Shown here piece after piece: positions 52,906-62,722 of a DNA stretch of 64,000 nucleotides. A program made the position numbers and the translations under genes. Position 1 is the first letter of the stretch. The number at the start of each line of letters is the position of its first letter. Location of the stretch: contig NZ_CAKKNB010000004.1 in assembly GCF_918741295.1 (NCBI RefSeq), forward strand, positions 186,001 to 250,000. The letters are read 5' to 3'. The notes beneath the pieces were generated by a model, which saw nothing but the letters and a program-made list of their open reading frames with translations, did no database searches and had not been told where the DNA came from. The stretch is from Aquabacterium sp. CECT 9606 (GTDB lineage Bacteria > Pseudomonadota > Gammaproteobacteria > Burkholderiales > Burkholderiaceae_C).

Positions 52906-54033
52906 TCAGAACAGCCGCTGTCCCGTGAGCCGTTCGTGCTCGCGGATGGCGAAGCGGTCGGTCATGCCTGCGATGTAGTCGGCCACTGCGCGGTGCTTGT
53001 CTTCGCGCTGCGCATGCTCCGGTGGCATGTCACCGGGCTTGTCGACATAAGCCGCGAACAACTCCGCGATCACTTGTTTGGCCCGGACGGTGGTGTCGTT
53101 GACCTGCGGATGTCGGTATAACTCCTTGAACAAGAAGCGCTTGAGCTGCGTGCTGGCCTCCCGCATCGGGTGGCTGAAACGCACCAGTGACGGGCAAAGC
53201 CGCGCCGCATCGGCAGAACTGGGTGCGTGCTCGGTGATGGCATCGCGCGTGGCATCGATCACGTCGTACACCTGCTGCGACAACATGCGGCGGATGGTGT
53301 CAAACAACAAGCGCCGTCCCTTGACGTCCGGGAATTCCGACAAGGTCTCGTCCCGAAAGCGCGTGAACAGGGGCACGTCTTCCAGTTGCTCCATGGTGAT
53401 CAGGCCTGAGCGCACCCCATCGTCGATGTCATGGGCGTTGTAGGCGATCTCGTCGGCCAGGTTGCACAGCTGGGCTTCCAGGCTGGGCTGCGTGCCTTGC
53501 AGAAACCGGTGTCCCACGCCATGGGGCTCGCGCGCTTCCATCAGTTCGGCATTGCGCCGTGAGCAATGCTTGAGCACGCCTTCGCGGGTTTCAAAGCTCA
53601 GGTTCAGTCCGTTGAAGGCGGGGTAGCGCTCTTCCAGTTCATCGATCACGCGCAGGGACTGCAGGTTGTGCTCAAAGCCGCCATAGGTGCTCATGCACTC
53701 GTTGAGCGTGTCCTGGCCGGCGTGGCCAAAGGGGGTATGGCCCAAGTCATGCGCCAGGGCGATGGCCTCGACCAGGTCTTCGTTCAGGCCTAATGCCCGC
53801 GCGATGGAACGGCCCAGTTGCGCCACTTCCAGCGAATGCGTCAGCCGCGTGCGGAACAGGTCGCCTTCGTGGTTCAGGAATACCTGCGTTTTGTAGACCA
53901 GGCGGCGAAACGCCGTGCTGTGCACGATGCGGTCTCGGTCGCGCTGGAAGTCGTTGCGCGTGGGCGCAGGTGGCTCGGCGTGCAGACGGCCCCTGGTGTG
54001 GGCCGGGTCACTGGCGTAAGGGGCGAGCCACAT
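52906..54033 (-). CDS. dgt: dGTP triphosphohydrolase-like HD protein Dgt
   Basis: HD-family nucleotidase of 375 residues that removes triphosphate from dNTPs. Metal-binding residues are in RLTHSLEVAQLGRSIAR and LAHDLGHTPFGHAGQDTL, with the later Asp in CNLADEIAYNAHDIDDGV. The N-terminus RLHAEPPAPTRNDFQRDRDRI fits the short (type II) group. It lies 9 bp after aroB and is probably co-transcribed. Confidence 0.95.
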   Translation of the reverse strand: MWLAPYASDPAHTRGRLHAEPPAPTRNDFQRDRDRIVHSTAFRRLVYKTQVFLNHEGDLFRTRLTHSLEVAQLGRSIARALGLNEDLVEAIALAHDLGHTPFGHAGQDTLNECMSTYGGFEHNLQSLRVIDELEERYPAFNGLNLSFETREGVLKHCSRRNAELMEAREPHGVGHRFLQGTQPSLEAQLCNLADEIAYNAHDIDDGVRSGLITMEQLEDVPLFTRFRDETLSEFPDVKGRRLLFDTIRRMLSQQVYDVIDATRDAITEHAPSSADAARLCPSLVRFSHPMREASTQLKRFLFKELYRHPQVNDTTVRAKQVIAELFAAYVDKPGDMPPEHAQREDKHRAVADYIAGMTDRFAIREHERLTGQRLF

Positions 54034-54042
54034 GGCGCAGCG

Positions 54043-55152
54043 TCAGGCGGTGTGCGCCGCGATGACTTCGCGCACGATGGCATCGGGGGCAGGCCGCATG
54101 CTGGCCTTGCCCAGCTGGTCGATCACCACGAAACGGATCTCGCCGTCTTCGGCCTTCTTGTCCACGCTCATCAGCTCCAGGTAGCGCTCGGCCCCCAGAG
54201 CGGGGCCGACGATGGGCAAGCCCGCGCGTTCGATCAGGGCCTTGATGCGCAATGAGGTGGCTTGGTCGATCAAGCCCAGGCGCGCCGACAAATCGGCTGC
54301 CATCACCATGCCGCAGCCCACGGCTTCACCGTGCAGCCATTCGCCATAGCCCAGGCCGGCTTCAATGGCGTGGCCAAAGGTGTGGCCAAAGTTGAGGATG
54401 GCGCGCAGGCCGGCTTCTTTTTCGTCCTGGCCCACCACCCAGGCCTTGATCTCGCATGAGCGGCGGATGGCGTGGCGCAAGGCCGTGCGGTCACGGGCCA
54501 GCAGGGCGTCGAGGTTGGCTTCCAGCCAGCTCAAGAATTCGGCGTCGGCGATGGGGCCGTACTTGATGACCTCGGCCAGGCCGGCCAGCAACTCGCTTTG
54601 CGCCAGTGTGTCGAGCGTGTCGATGTCGCAGATCACGCGCTGGGGCTGGTAAAACGCCCCGATCATGTTCTTGCCCACCGGGTGGTTGATGGCGGTTTTT
54701 CCGCCCACGCTGGAGTCAACCTGGGCCAGCAGGGTGGTGGGCACCTGCACGAAGGGCACGCCGCGCATGTAGCAGGCGGCCGCAAAACCCGTCATGTCAC
54801 CGACCACACCGCCGCCCAGGGCGTACAGCACCGTCTTGCGGTCACAAGCCGACTCCAGCAGTGTGGTGAAGACCTGGTTCAGCGAGGGCCAGTCCTTGAA
54901 CTCTTCGCCATCGGGCAGCTCGACCGACAGCACGCGCTTGTGGTGGGCCTGCAGGGCTTGCGTCAGCTTGGCCGTGTACAGCGGCCCCACGGTGGTGTTG
55001 GTGACGATCAGGGCCGTGGCCGATTTGGGCAAGCCAGCGTAGGTGCCGGGCTGGCCGAGCAGGCCTTCGCCGATCAGGATGTCGTAGCTGCGGTCACCCA
55101 GGTCGATGGCGACGGTGGTGGTGGAAGGCGAGCTGGAAGAGGTCGATGCCAT
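54043..55152 (-). CDS. aroB: 3-dehydroquinate synthase AroB
   Basis: Second enzyme of the shikimate pathway, converting DAHP to 3-dehydroquinate with NAD and zinc. It has 369 residues. Marks are [68 protein letters not shown] and [12 protein letters not shown]. The ATG at 55152 (MASTSSSSP) follows the family; the upstream frame runs through the SRP RNA gene and is not coding. It precedes dgt. Confidence 0.97.
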   Translation of the reverse strand: MASTSSSSPSTTTVAIDLGDRSYDILIGEGLLGQPGTYAGLPKSATALIVTNTTVGPLYTAKLTQALQAHHKRVLSVELPDGEEFKDWPSLNQVFTTLLESACDRKTVLYALGGGVVGDMTGFAAACYMRGVPFVQVPTTLLAQVDSSVGGKTAINHPVGKNMIGAFYQPQRVICDIDTLDTLAQSELLAGLAEVIKYGPIADAEFLSWLEANLDALLARDRTALRHAIRRSCEIKAWVVGQDEKEAGLRAILNFGHTFGHAIEAGLGYGEWLHGEAVGCGMVMAADLSARLGLIDQATSLRIKALIERAGLPIVGPALGAERYLELMSVDKKAEDGEIRFVVIDQLGKASMRPAPDAIVREVIAAHTA

Positions 55153-55252
55153 GAGCGCTTGGGGTCCCAACAAGGGCCCCAAGCCCGCGCAAGAGTGGGT
55201 GGAGTTCCCAGCGGTTATGGCCGCGACGCAGGGGGCATCAATCAAAAGAATA

Positions 55253-55353
55253 GGGTGACGAGCCTTACCCCGGCACTGGAGGCAAACGGTTAGGGCTGCT
55301 TCGTTCCCAATCTGACCCGGTTGGCCGCGCCCCCATGCGGGGAGGCCCGTCAC
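55253..55353 (-). ncRNA. ffs: Small signal recognition particle RNA (4.5S)
   Basis: RNA of the SRP that works with Ffh to target membrane proteins. On the minus strand the core reads CCAACCGGGTCAG...GGGAACGAAGCAGCCCTAACC, which is the conserved Ffh-binding apical domain of bacterial SRP RNA. The 5' arm GTGACGGGCCTCCCC pairs with the 3' arm ending AGGCTCGTCAC, closing a single long hairpin of about 100 nt. A -10 like TACAAT lies at 55359-55364 and a T-rich stretch follows the 3' end. The ends are estimated from base pairing, to within a few bases. Confidence 0.92.
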
Positions 55354-55373
55354 TGACCATTGTAAACGAGGTC

Positions 55374-56966
55374 TCAGAACAGGGTGCGGCAGACCTCTGG
55401 CGAGTGGGGCAGCCCTGACGTCAGGTCATCCTGGACAAAGCTCACTTGTGCTTGCCAGCGTCCCTGCTGGCATTGGAAGCCCAGCACGGCAAAACCATCG
55501 CCAGCGCGTGGATACCAGGTGTCGACGTGGCAAACCAGGTTGGTGCCTGCCAGCGGCGTGCACAGGGGGAACGACTCGCGCGGCACGAAGTCTTCGCGCC
55601 GCGAGTTGGCGAAGGGGAAAGGCGCATACAGGGCCGGGCAATGCACGGACCAGGCGGTGACGTCCCGCTCGGGCGCCTCAGGGCAACTGATGGTGATCTG
55701 GCACACGCAGCCCAGGTGTTCGTCGCCCGACACGAATACCACGTGCCTGGCCTGGTGATGCCACAGCCGGGCCAGCAGGCCGTGCAGGGCGGCAGGGTAG
55801 CCGTCCCAGGCGTCGGATTGGAGGGCGCCGGCCTCGTCGGCCAGGCTGGTGTGCCTGCGGGGCAGGACCATGGAAGGGCCCGCCATCACCTTGGGTGCCC
55901 AGGTGCTGGCGTGGGTCGCCAGCCAGTCCTCCAGGGCCTGCCTTTGGGCGCTGGACATGATGCGGGCCTGGCCCAGGGTGCGCGCCTGCCGGCGTTCGCG
56001 TTCGGTGCGCGTGTCCATCATGAAGCAGGCGATGGGGCCTTGCTGGAAGTGGTACCAGACTGGCGGCGCGGCCCGGTCGGCGGTGTGGCCCCTCAAATGG
56101 GCAAAGTAGGCGGCCAGTCCGTTTTGCCGGGCATGGTTGTTGTCGCCGAACCGGGCATGCAGGGCCCCGATGGGTGACCAGTTGTCATGGAACTCGTGGT
56201 CGTCCGGGAGGGTGTGCACCATGGGGCCCGCCAGCGCCTGGCGCACCACCGAGCGGGACAACCAGTGCCGGTAGGGACCGTGGTAGCGGTCATCCACCGC
56301 GGTGGGGTCGAACAGGCCCGCTGTGGCGTCGCTGTAGACCTGGTCGCCGACCAGCAGGATGGCGTCCAGAGGGCTGTGCTTTTGCCATTGGCCCAGGCGG
56401 TGGTAGGACAGGTCGGCAGGCCCGGGCACCCACTGGCCGCCACGTGGTTGGCCATCGATCATGCCGCTGGCGTATTGGCAACTGGCCACCGCGATGTGGA
56501 TGCCGTGCTCCTCGGGATCAGGGCCACAGTCCGGCCAGCGCGTGTGGCGGGCCGCCAGCAGGTTCAGTTGTGCCAGGACTTGAAAGCGCCCGTTTTCCAG
56601 GTGGCGGTGAATCTCTTCGGCGATGCTGGGGTGATCCAGCCCGGGCACGCAGTCCGGTGTGCTGGATGAATCGGTCAGCAGCAGCGCGGCACAGCGGTCA
56701 TGGGCTTGCAGCCAGCCGTCGGGGATGTCGAAAAAATGCACGGTGGCATGGTCGCTTGGCCAGCGCCAGGCATGGGTGTGCCAACGGTCCGAACCGGGCT
56801 GCGCTGGGGCCACCAGCACCGCAAAAGTGGGGCTGCATTCGCCCGGTGACGCCCCCATGCCCACACGCACGACAGCGTCCGCACCCTGGTGCAGCACCAT
56901 GAATGGACCATGGCCCGGCGATGTGCAGCCAAGCCTCCCTGAACCCCGAGGGGCATCTTTTTGCAT
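55374..56966 (-). CDS. PhoD-like metallophosphatase
   Basis: Protein of 530 residues with the PhoD metal-site motifs in order: [34 protein letters not shown] and [12 protein letters not shown], plus a [10 protein letters not shown] segment. The N-terminal 160 residues form a beta-rich domain as in PhoD. There is no Tat signal peptide, unlike classical PhoD, so it should be cytoplasmic. It is the last gene of the operon that contains the regulator, the hybrid kinase and the oxidase-hydrolase fusion, 36 bp downstream of the last. The substrate, probably a phosphodiester or phosphomonoester, is unknown. Confidence 0.88.
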   Translation of the reverse strand: MQKDAPRGSGRLGCTSPGHGPFMVLHQGADAVVRVGMGASPGECSPTFAVLVAPAQPGSDRWHTHAWRWPSDHATVHFFDIPDGWLQAHDRCAALLLTDSSSTPDCVPGLDHPSIAEEIHRHLENGRFQVLAQLNLLAARHTRWPDCGPDPEEHGIHIAVASCQYASGMIDGQPRGGQWVPGPADLSYHRLGQWQKHSPLDAILLVGDQVYSDATAGLFDPTAVDDRYHGPYRHWLSRSVVRQALAGPMVHTLPDDHEFHDNWSPIGALHARFGDNNHARQNGLAAYFAHLRGHTADRAAPPVWYHFQQGPIACFMMDTRTERERRQARTLGQARIMSSAQRQALEDWLATHASTWAPKVMAGPSMVLPRRHTSLADEAGALQSDAWDGYPAALHGLLARLWHHQARHVVFVSGDEHLGCVCQITISCPEAPERDVTAWSVHCPALYAPFPFANSRREDFVPRESFPLCTPLAGTNLVCHVDTWYPRAGDGFAVLGFQCQQGRWQAQVSFVQDDLTSGLPHSPEVCRTLF

Positions 56967-57002
56967 ACCAACATCACAACGACAACAACTTGGTGAGCTT
57001 GC

Positions 57003-60000
57003 TCATTGCAAGAATCGTGTGATGTGTGGAAAAACGTCGTGATGCGCCCGCTTTCCGATCAGACAGTCCTGGTGTCCGTAGCCGGGGATGGGTGCGCAGA
57101 CCAGCCGTTCGGCAAATTCGGGCCCCAGGCTGGCCACAAAATCCCGGAACAGGTGCATGCCAGTGATGTCGGACAGGCCGTTTTCCTCGCCATGCACGTA
57201 CAGGCAGGGAAAAGTGAACGCGGCGGCCATGCGGGCGGGCGTCACGTAGACGGGGCTGCCCTGCTGGTCGGTCAGGCAACGCCAGCGGGCGAAGTGGATA
57301 GCCTGGCTGACCGAGGCCAGGTTCATGGGGCCGAAGTGGTCGTCAATGGCGTCCAGCATGCCAGCCGACAGGTTCAGGGCATTGAAGTCCCGGCCATACA
57401 GCGCGTCCATGCGGTGCCGCGTGCCGATCCAGCTGGCTTGACGCCAGGGCGGCCAGAACGGGTTCTCCATGCTGTATTCCGCGTCAGGGTAGGCCTGCGA
57501 GGCCAGCAGGCGGTCCAGCAAGGTGTCGGCCAGGGTGGGGTGCTCGGGGCGGAATTCGAAGCGCCCCAAGGGCATGAACTGGCGCAGGTAGCGGGCCAGG
57601 TAGGCCCGCATGACGTTGGCGGGGCTGAAAGCCACCTTGGGAGCGACCTGCGAGATGACCAGGCGGCGGATGCGGCCCTTGAGCGCGGCCCGCAAGGCGG
57701 GCCGCGCATCGGTGGGCGTGGCGTGCGCGGGCAGGTCACCGAGCAAGGCCATCCACAGCATCGCCGAGCCCATGCAGTGGGCCACGATGTCGACCTGGGT
57801 GTGGCCGGTGACGCGTGTGATGTGGTCCACGGCTTCGGGGATGTCGTTGTAGGCCACGTCCTCGAAGGTCCAGGGCTGGCTCGACGTGGGCATGCCGGGG
57901 CTGGTGCGCATGTCCAGGATCCACACGTCATGCCCTTGCTTCCACAGGGTTTCGGCCAGGTTGGGGCGAACGGCCGGGTGGGCAAAGGTGGTGCCGCTGG
58001 CGCTGTAGCCATGGATCATCAGCACCGGGCGGCCTTGGTGCCTGGCGTAACGCGTGAGCCGGATGCGCACCGCAGGTGGGCCCATGTCCAGTTCGATGAT
58101 TTCAGGTGCTGGCAGGTCGGGGATGGGGCCTGGCAGCCGGTGGACCGGGCGCGATGGTGGCGTGTCGGGCTTGCGGAAAGTCCACACATGGGTGTGCAGC
58201 AGCACGCGCGAGACCCAGGCCGCCAGGCTGCCCAGGTCAGCCAGGGCATCGGGCATGGTGTCAAAGCGCAGCAATCGCAGCAAGGGCACGCCTTGCTCTG
58301 CGAAGTACGACAGGTTCACCTGCATGGGGATGTCGGCGTTGGACCAGGCGGGGCGCCCCGGGTACCGGGTCAGGCGCATGCTCATCAACTGTGCCCAGGG
58401 GTTGCCGCGCCGCGAATAGGTCAGGCGTTTGTGGCCGGCCAGATCTTGGCCTTGCCAGGCTTGCTGGAGCTGCAGAACCCATGGGTCCTGGCTTTGCGCT
58501 GTGGCTTCGAGTGTGCGCAAGCTGTAGTCAAAGCGGCGCACCTCGCCGGCTCGGGTGGCCAGTTGCAGCAGCCCACGGAGCCGGTCGACTTTGCTCAACT
58601 GGACGGATGATGAAGAAGTCGAATCCCGGCCCAGCAAGTGAAGCACGGTGTCCCGCAGGCCGCGGTTGATGAGCCAGGCCCAACCCGCGCGCGCCGTGCG
58701 TTGCCAGGCCGCCGAGGCCTCGCGGTGCATGAAGCGCAACTGGCCCGACAGGGGGGCCGTCAACACCACCTTGCCCCATTCAAACGCCGATGCCACGCGC
58801 GACTCCTGGCCCCTGACCAGGGCAAATTCCAGACGGCTGTGCTGCGGGTCCAGGCACAGGGTGCGGGCGTCGGGGTGCGGCTTGAGCAGGGACAGGGCCT
58901 CCACCGGCTCAAAGCGCAAGGTGAGCCTCAAGGCCAGGCGGTGGCCTTCGGGCCAGGGGTCGTGTGTCCAGTCCTCGGGGTTCACCCAACCGTGCAGTTG
59001 CTCGGTGACTTCAATGGTCGTGGGGGTTCGTTGGCGCGCGGCGCTGGCGTAAAGGGTCGATGGCTGACGGTAGACACGCGGCGCGGTCACGGGGGGTGGT
59101 GGCGTGGGGTCTGCTTCGGTGACTTGCCAGAGAACGCGCAGTCGATCGATGGCCCGTTGTGCGACGGTGGCGATGGTCAAGGCGGGGTTGATGCCCAGGG
59201 AGGTGGGGATGATCGAGCCGTCCAGCACGACGAGGTCCGGGTGCACTTCGGTGCCTTGCCCCTGAAAGACCTGGCCAAGATGGTTGACCACGCCATGGGT
59301 GCCCGAGTCCCCCATGGCGCAGCCGCCCAGCGGATGAGTGCTCACGGCTGGGCCTTTTTGATCTCCGGTCAACGCGCGCATGGCGGCGGGCAGGGGTTGC
59401 CACAATGGCATGGGGAGCACCTGGCCGGGCCGGTCAGAGGCCTCGCACCATTGGCGCAGTGCCGCCAGTTGCTGGTCGGGCCGCTGGTCTTCCTGCAGCT
59501 CGGGCCAGGACACGGTGAGCAGCCCTTCGCCACGGCTCGGATCATCCCAGTCGATGAGGTCGGGCAGGCGCAGGTGGCCGTTGGCACTGTCGTGGCCCAT
59601 GATGGCGAGCACCTGGGTGTGCCTGAGTTGCTGATCCAGCAAGACCAGGGGGTCGTTGTCATCCGGCTGGTGGCGGGTCAGGTCGAAACGGTCGAGGTCG
59701 TGCAGGGCCTTGGCGGTGGTGAACAGCTCTGCGAACAGCCGCTTGAGCGGTCCCGGGATGGCCAGCTCCTGAACCACGTGGCCCAGACCCGGCGCCGTGG
59801 GTTGCTCTGCATGGGTGGCCTGGCGCAGATCGACCATCGCGGTGATGGTGGGTCCCACCTCGCGTTCGCCGGGGGCTTGGTGCTCGTCGGCCACGGCATT
59901 GACCGGCGAAGCCTGCCCGTACACGGCGGCAAGCACATCGCCATTGCTTGAAAAGTGCTCGCCCAGGCGGCCTGAGGTTGGCAGGCCATGGGCCCGTGAG

Positions 60001-60929
60001 CGCATGAGGATTTCAGTGGAGCCGAACGTGCCTGCGGCCAGCACCACCCGCCTGGCCCGAATGGTGAACGCCTGGTCGGTTTGGGCCGCGAACAAGGGGT
60101 TGGTGTGTTCGACCCAGACCCGCCACCCACCACTCGACAGTGCCTCCAGGCGCTGCACGCTGGCGCCAGTGACCAAGGTCGCGCCCCGCCGACGCGCCGA
60201 GGCCAGCAGGGTCTTGTCCAGCGATCGTTTGGCGTTGTGGTTGCAGCCGGTGGCGCAATCACCGCAGCGTTGGCAGTTTGACCAGTCCACGGTGATGGGC
60301 ACCGATTTGAACGTGCCACCATGCCCGGGCAATGCATTGGCCAGTTCTTCGAGCGCGGCGTGCTTGGCCAGCCTGGGCTGGTCAGTGGGGCAGGCTTGCG
60401 CGCCCAGCCGTGTGGACAAGCCTTGCGCCAATTCACGCAGCAAGGCGGTGTCTTGGCGCAAGGCATGCGGCCAGGCAGCCTGCTCGAACACCTGGGGCTC
60501 AGGCATGACCATCACCCCGGCATTGATCAGCGAGCCGCCACCCAGGCCGTTGGCCACCACGGCGCACACATCTGGGCCTACGCGCACGTCGAACAGGCCG
60601 GTACGCACTCCTTGGGCCGTGGTGCTGTCGGGTGTGGTGAATCGAACGTGGCCAGGCAGTTCGGCCAGCCGAGCTGGAAAACTGCCTTGCGCGTAGGGCT
60701 GGCCACGCTCCAGCACCCACACCCGGCAGGCTTGACCAGTGTGGCCGTCGAGCGCGCCTGCCAGGGCATCGGCGGTCACGGCAGCGCCATAGCCACTGCC
60801 AGCGATCAGCACATCGCAATCAAATCGTTCCGCCGAGGATTTGGTCCGTTCATGCTTGGTGCCCTCCTGCCTGGCCATCAGTGATTCCAATCCCATGGAA
60901 AGCAAATGTTCGGCAGTGTCTGTGGACAT
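57003..60929 (-). CDS. GMC oxidoreductase fused to alpha/beta hydrolase
   Basis: A 1308-residue protein. Residues about 36-590 form a GMC (cholesterol oxidase-like) flavoenzyme: FAD-binding GSGYGAAV (44-51), NGLGGGSLINAGV, RARRVVLAAGTFGSTEIL, and the C-terminal HPLGGCAMGD...INPALTIATVAQRAID. Inside it Cys219, 222, 225 and 229 (CQRCGDCATGC) have ferredoxin-type CxxCxxCxxxC spacing. Residues about 620-960 are a beta-rich middle region I do not recognise. Residues about 990-1308 are an alpha/beta hydrolase with VLMIHGYSASG; its nucleophile position in AHCMGS is Cys1052 instead of Ser, as in PHA synthases, with His1286 near the end. It may oxidise a sterol- or terpenoid-like alcohol and cleave an ester or thioester. 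It is 2 bp after the kinase gene. Confidence 0.9.
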   Translation of the reverse strand: MSTDTAEHLLSMGLESLMARQEGTKHERTKSSAERFDCDVLIAGSGYGAAVTADALAGALDGHTGQACRVWVLERGQPYAQGSFPARLAELPGHVRFTTPDSTTAQGVRTGLFDVRVGPDVCAVVANGLGGGSLINAGVMVMPEPQVFEQAAWPHALRQDTALLRELAQGLSTRLGAQACPTDQPRLAKHAALEELANALPGHGGTFKSVPITVDWSNCQRCGDCATGCNHNAKRSLDKTLLASARRRGATLVTGASVQRLEALSSGGWRVWVEHTNPLFAAQTDQAFTIRARRVVLAAGTFGSTEILMRSRAHGLPTSGRLGEHFSSNGDVLAAVYGQASPVNAVADEHQAPGEREVGPTITAMVDLRQATHAEQPTAPGLGHVVQELAIPGPLKRLFAELFTTAKALHDLDRFDLTRHQPDDNDPLVLLDQQLRHTQVLAIMGHDSANGHLRLPDLIDWDDPSRGEGLLTVSWPELQEDQRPDQQLAALRQWCEASDRPGQVLPMPLWQPLPAAMRALTGDQKGPAVSTHPLGGCAMGDSGTHGVVNHLGQVFQGQGTEVHPDLVVLDGSIIPTSLGINPALTIATVAQRAIDRLRVLWQVTEADPTPPPPVTAPRVYRQPSTLYASAARQRTPTTIEVTEQLHGWVNPEDWTHDPWPEGHRLALRLTLRFEPVEALSLLKPHPDARTLCLDPQHSRLEFALVRGQESRVASAFEWGKVVLTAPLSGQLRFMHREASAAWQRTARAGWAWLINRGLRDTVLHLLGRDSTSSSSVQLSKVDRLRGLLQLATRAGEVRRFDYSLRTLEATAQSQDPWVLQLQQAWQGQDLAGHKRLTYSRRGNPWAQLMSMRLTRYPGRPAWSNADIPMQVNLSYFAEQGVPLLRLLRFDTMPDALADLGSLAAWVSRVLLHTHVWTFRKPDTPPSRPVHRLPGPIPDLPAPEIIELDMGPPAVRIRLTRYARHQGRPVLMIHGYSASGTTFAHPAVRPNLAETLWKQGHDVWILDMRTSPGMPTSSQPWTFEDVAYNDIPEAVDHITRVTGHTQVDIVAHCMGSAMLWMALLGDLPAHATPTDARPALRAALKGRIRRLVISQVAPKVAFSPANVMRAYLARYLRQFMPLGRFEFRPEHPTLADTLLDRLLASQAYPDAEYSMENPFWPPWRQASWIGTRHRMDALYGRDFNALNLSAGMLDAIDDHFGPMNLASVSQAIHFARWRCLTDQQGSPVYVTPARMAAAFTFPCLYVHGEENGLSDITGMHLFRDFVASLGPEFAERLVCAPIPGYGHQDCLIGKRAHHDVFPHITRFLQ

Positions 60930-60931
60930 GG

Positions 60932-62722
60932 TCAGTCTTCCTCCTCAAGCGCCAGTCGGATGGCCTGAAGCAAGGTGTCCGCAGACACGGGTTTGTGCAG
61001 CAAAAGCAAGCCTTCTTCCTGGGCTTCCCTCAAGCGGTCGGGTGCGGTGTCACCACTCACCAGCAAGGCGGGCAGGCTGGGCTGCAATTGCCTGAGCTTG
61101 CGGATGGCCTTGATGCCGTTTTCTTCAGCACGCAGCCGGAAGTCCACCAGAGCGATGTCCGGCGGGTCGTCGGCGGCCAGGCGGATGGCCTCGTCCGTGC
61201 TGGCGGCCAGGGTGACGCGGCAACCCCGCGAGGTCAGCAAGGCTTTCATGGCGGCCCTGACTTCCGTTTCGTCGTCAATGACCAGCATGTGGCACATGGG
61301 CATGGACGCTTCCGGCTCGTCATGCGCTGGTGTTTGCGGCAACATCGATGTGGCTGCGCCCATGTTCAAGGTCACCTGGGTGCCCACGCCTATTTCCGAT
61401 TCCAGCGAGATCCGGATGTCCAGCAGTTGAGACAGCCTTTGCACGATCGACAGGCCCAGGCCCAGGCCTTTGGTGCGGTCGCGCTCGGGGTTGTCCAACT
61501 GGAAGAATTCTTCGAACACCTGGCGGTGGTGTTCGGATGGAATGCCTCGGCCGGTGTCGCGCACCTTGATGAGCACCCGGTCGGGCAGCCCATCCTGCCC
61601 GGGCAGGGCCTCGGCGCCCAGCCAGACCGTGCCGGCATCGCAGTACTTGATGGCGTTGTCCAGCAGATTGCGCACCACCCGGCTGAGGTGCACGCCGTCA
61701 GAGTGAACGCCCAGCGATTCGGGGCAGGTCAGCACCAGGCGCAGGCCCTTGCTGTGGGCCAGGGGCGTGAACTCGTGGTGAAGTTGCCTGAGCAAGGGCG
61801 CCAGGTGCATGGCGCAGGCCTGGGTCTGGATGATGCCGGCGTCCAGCTTCGACAGGTCGAGCAAGCCTGACAGTTGTTCGCCCAGCGCGCGGATGGCGGT
61901 GTTCATGTGGCCCACGATGTCCTGGGCTCGATCCGACAGGTTCTCCGTGTTCAGGGCGGCACTGAACAGCGTCAGGGTGTGCAGGGGTTGGCGCAAGTCA
62001 TGGCTGGCCGAGGCCAGGAAGCGCGTCTTGGCGATGTTGGCATGCTCGGCCGCATCCAGGGCTTGGCGCAATTCTCGGTTGAGCTGGAAGGCCTTCTGGC
62101 GCAGGCCCACGGCCCGTTGCAGGGATTGGTAGTTGCCGCGTGCCAGTGACATCAGGACCAGCAGGTACATCACGATCAGCACCGACATTGAGGTGCCGAG
62201 CCAGCCCTGTTGTGCGTTCGAGGGCACCACGAGCCACGCCAACGCCAGCCCGCCCATGACCGGCACGGCATAGGCCGAGTAGATCGCAGGGTGCCCGGAC
62301 GTGCTGCCCACCGCGCCACTGGACAAGCCTGCCAGCAGCATGGTCAGTACCGACCTTTCCAACTCGGTCATGAGTGGAAAGAAGAACACGCACATTGCAT
62401 GCGTGACGCCATTGACGCCACTCAGAACGATGGCTTTGCGCAGCGCAGGGGCCAAGGCTTCATCGTCGGCGTCGTCGGTGGGAAACGTCAACAGCCGCCA
62501 GCGCAGGGTCAGCACGCCCCCGACCATCAGCAGCCAACCGATCACCAGCCAGCCTGGGTAGCTGCGCATGGCAATGGACGCGATCAGGGCCGCGACCAGG
62601 AACACGGGCCACGGTATCAAACCCACTTGGCGGGCCACCAGGCTGAGCACCTCGTGCACCGCCGAGTGCGGTGGGCTCAACGGCGCGTTGCTGGGGACTG
62701 GCACGCCCGCGTTCATCACCAC
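60932..62722 (-). CDS. Hybrid membrane sensor histidine kinase
   Basis: Protein of 596 residues. Residues 30-200 contain about six hydrophobic segments (WPVFLVAALIASIAM, AYAVPVMGGLALAWLV, MSVLIVMYLLVLM), a membrane sensor without a periplasmic domain. A HisKA domain has its acceptor His in SASHDLRQPLHTL; the HATPase has VVRNLLDNAIKY, RDTGRGIP and GLGLGLSIV. A receiver follows with LVIDDETEVRAAM and Asp in IALVDFRLRA. It overlaps the upstream LuxR-type regulator gene by 7 bp and lies 2 bp before the GMC-hydrolase gene. The input is unknown. Confidence 0.93.
   Translation of the reverse strand: MVMNAGVPVPSNAPLSPPHSAVHEVLSLVARQVGLIPWPVFLVAALIASIAMRSYPGWLVIGWLLMVGGVLTLRWRLLTFPTDDADDEALAPALRKAIVLSGVNGVTHAMCVFFFPLMTELERSVLTMLLAGLSSGAVGSTSGHPAIYSAYAVPVMGGLALAWLVVPSNAQQGWLGTSMSVLIVMYLLVLMSLARGNYQSLQRAVGLRQKAFQLNRELRQALDAAEHANIAKTRFLASASHDLRQPLHTLTLFSAALNTENLSDRAQDIVGHMNTAIRALGEQLSGLLDLSKLDAGIIQTQACAMHLAPLLRQLHHEFTPLAHSKGLRLVLTCPESLGVHSDGVHLSRVVRNLLDNAIKYCDAGTVWLGAEALPGQDGLPDRVLIKVRDTGRGIPSEHHRQVFEEFFQLDNPERDRTKGLGLGLSIVQRLSQLLDIRISLESEIGVGTQVTLNMGAATSMLPQTPAHDEPEASMPMCHMLVIDDETEVRAAMKALLTSRGCRVTLAASTDEAIRLAADDPPDIALVDFRLRAEENGIKAIRKLRQLQPSLPALLVSGDTAPDRLREAQEEGLLLLHKPVSADTLLQAIRLALEEED

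Noticed and set aside
55153-55353. N-terminal extension of the aroB frame
   Set aside because: It runs through the SRP RNA gene, so it is not coding.
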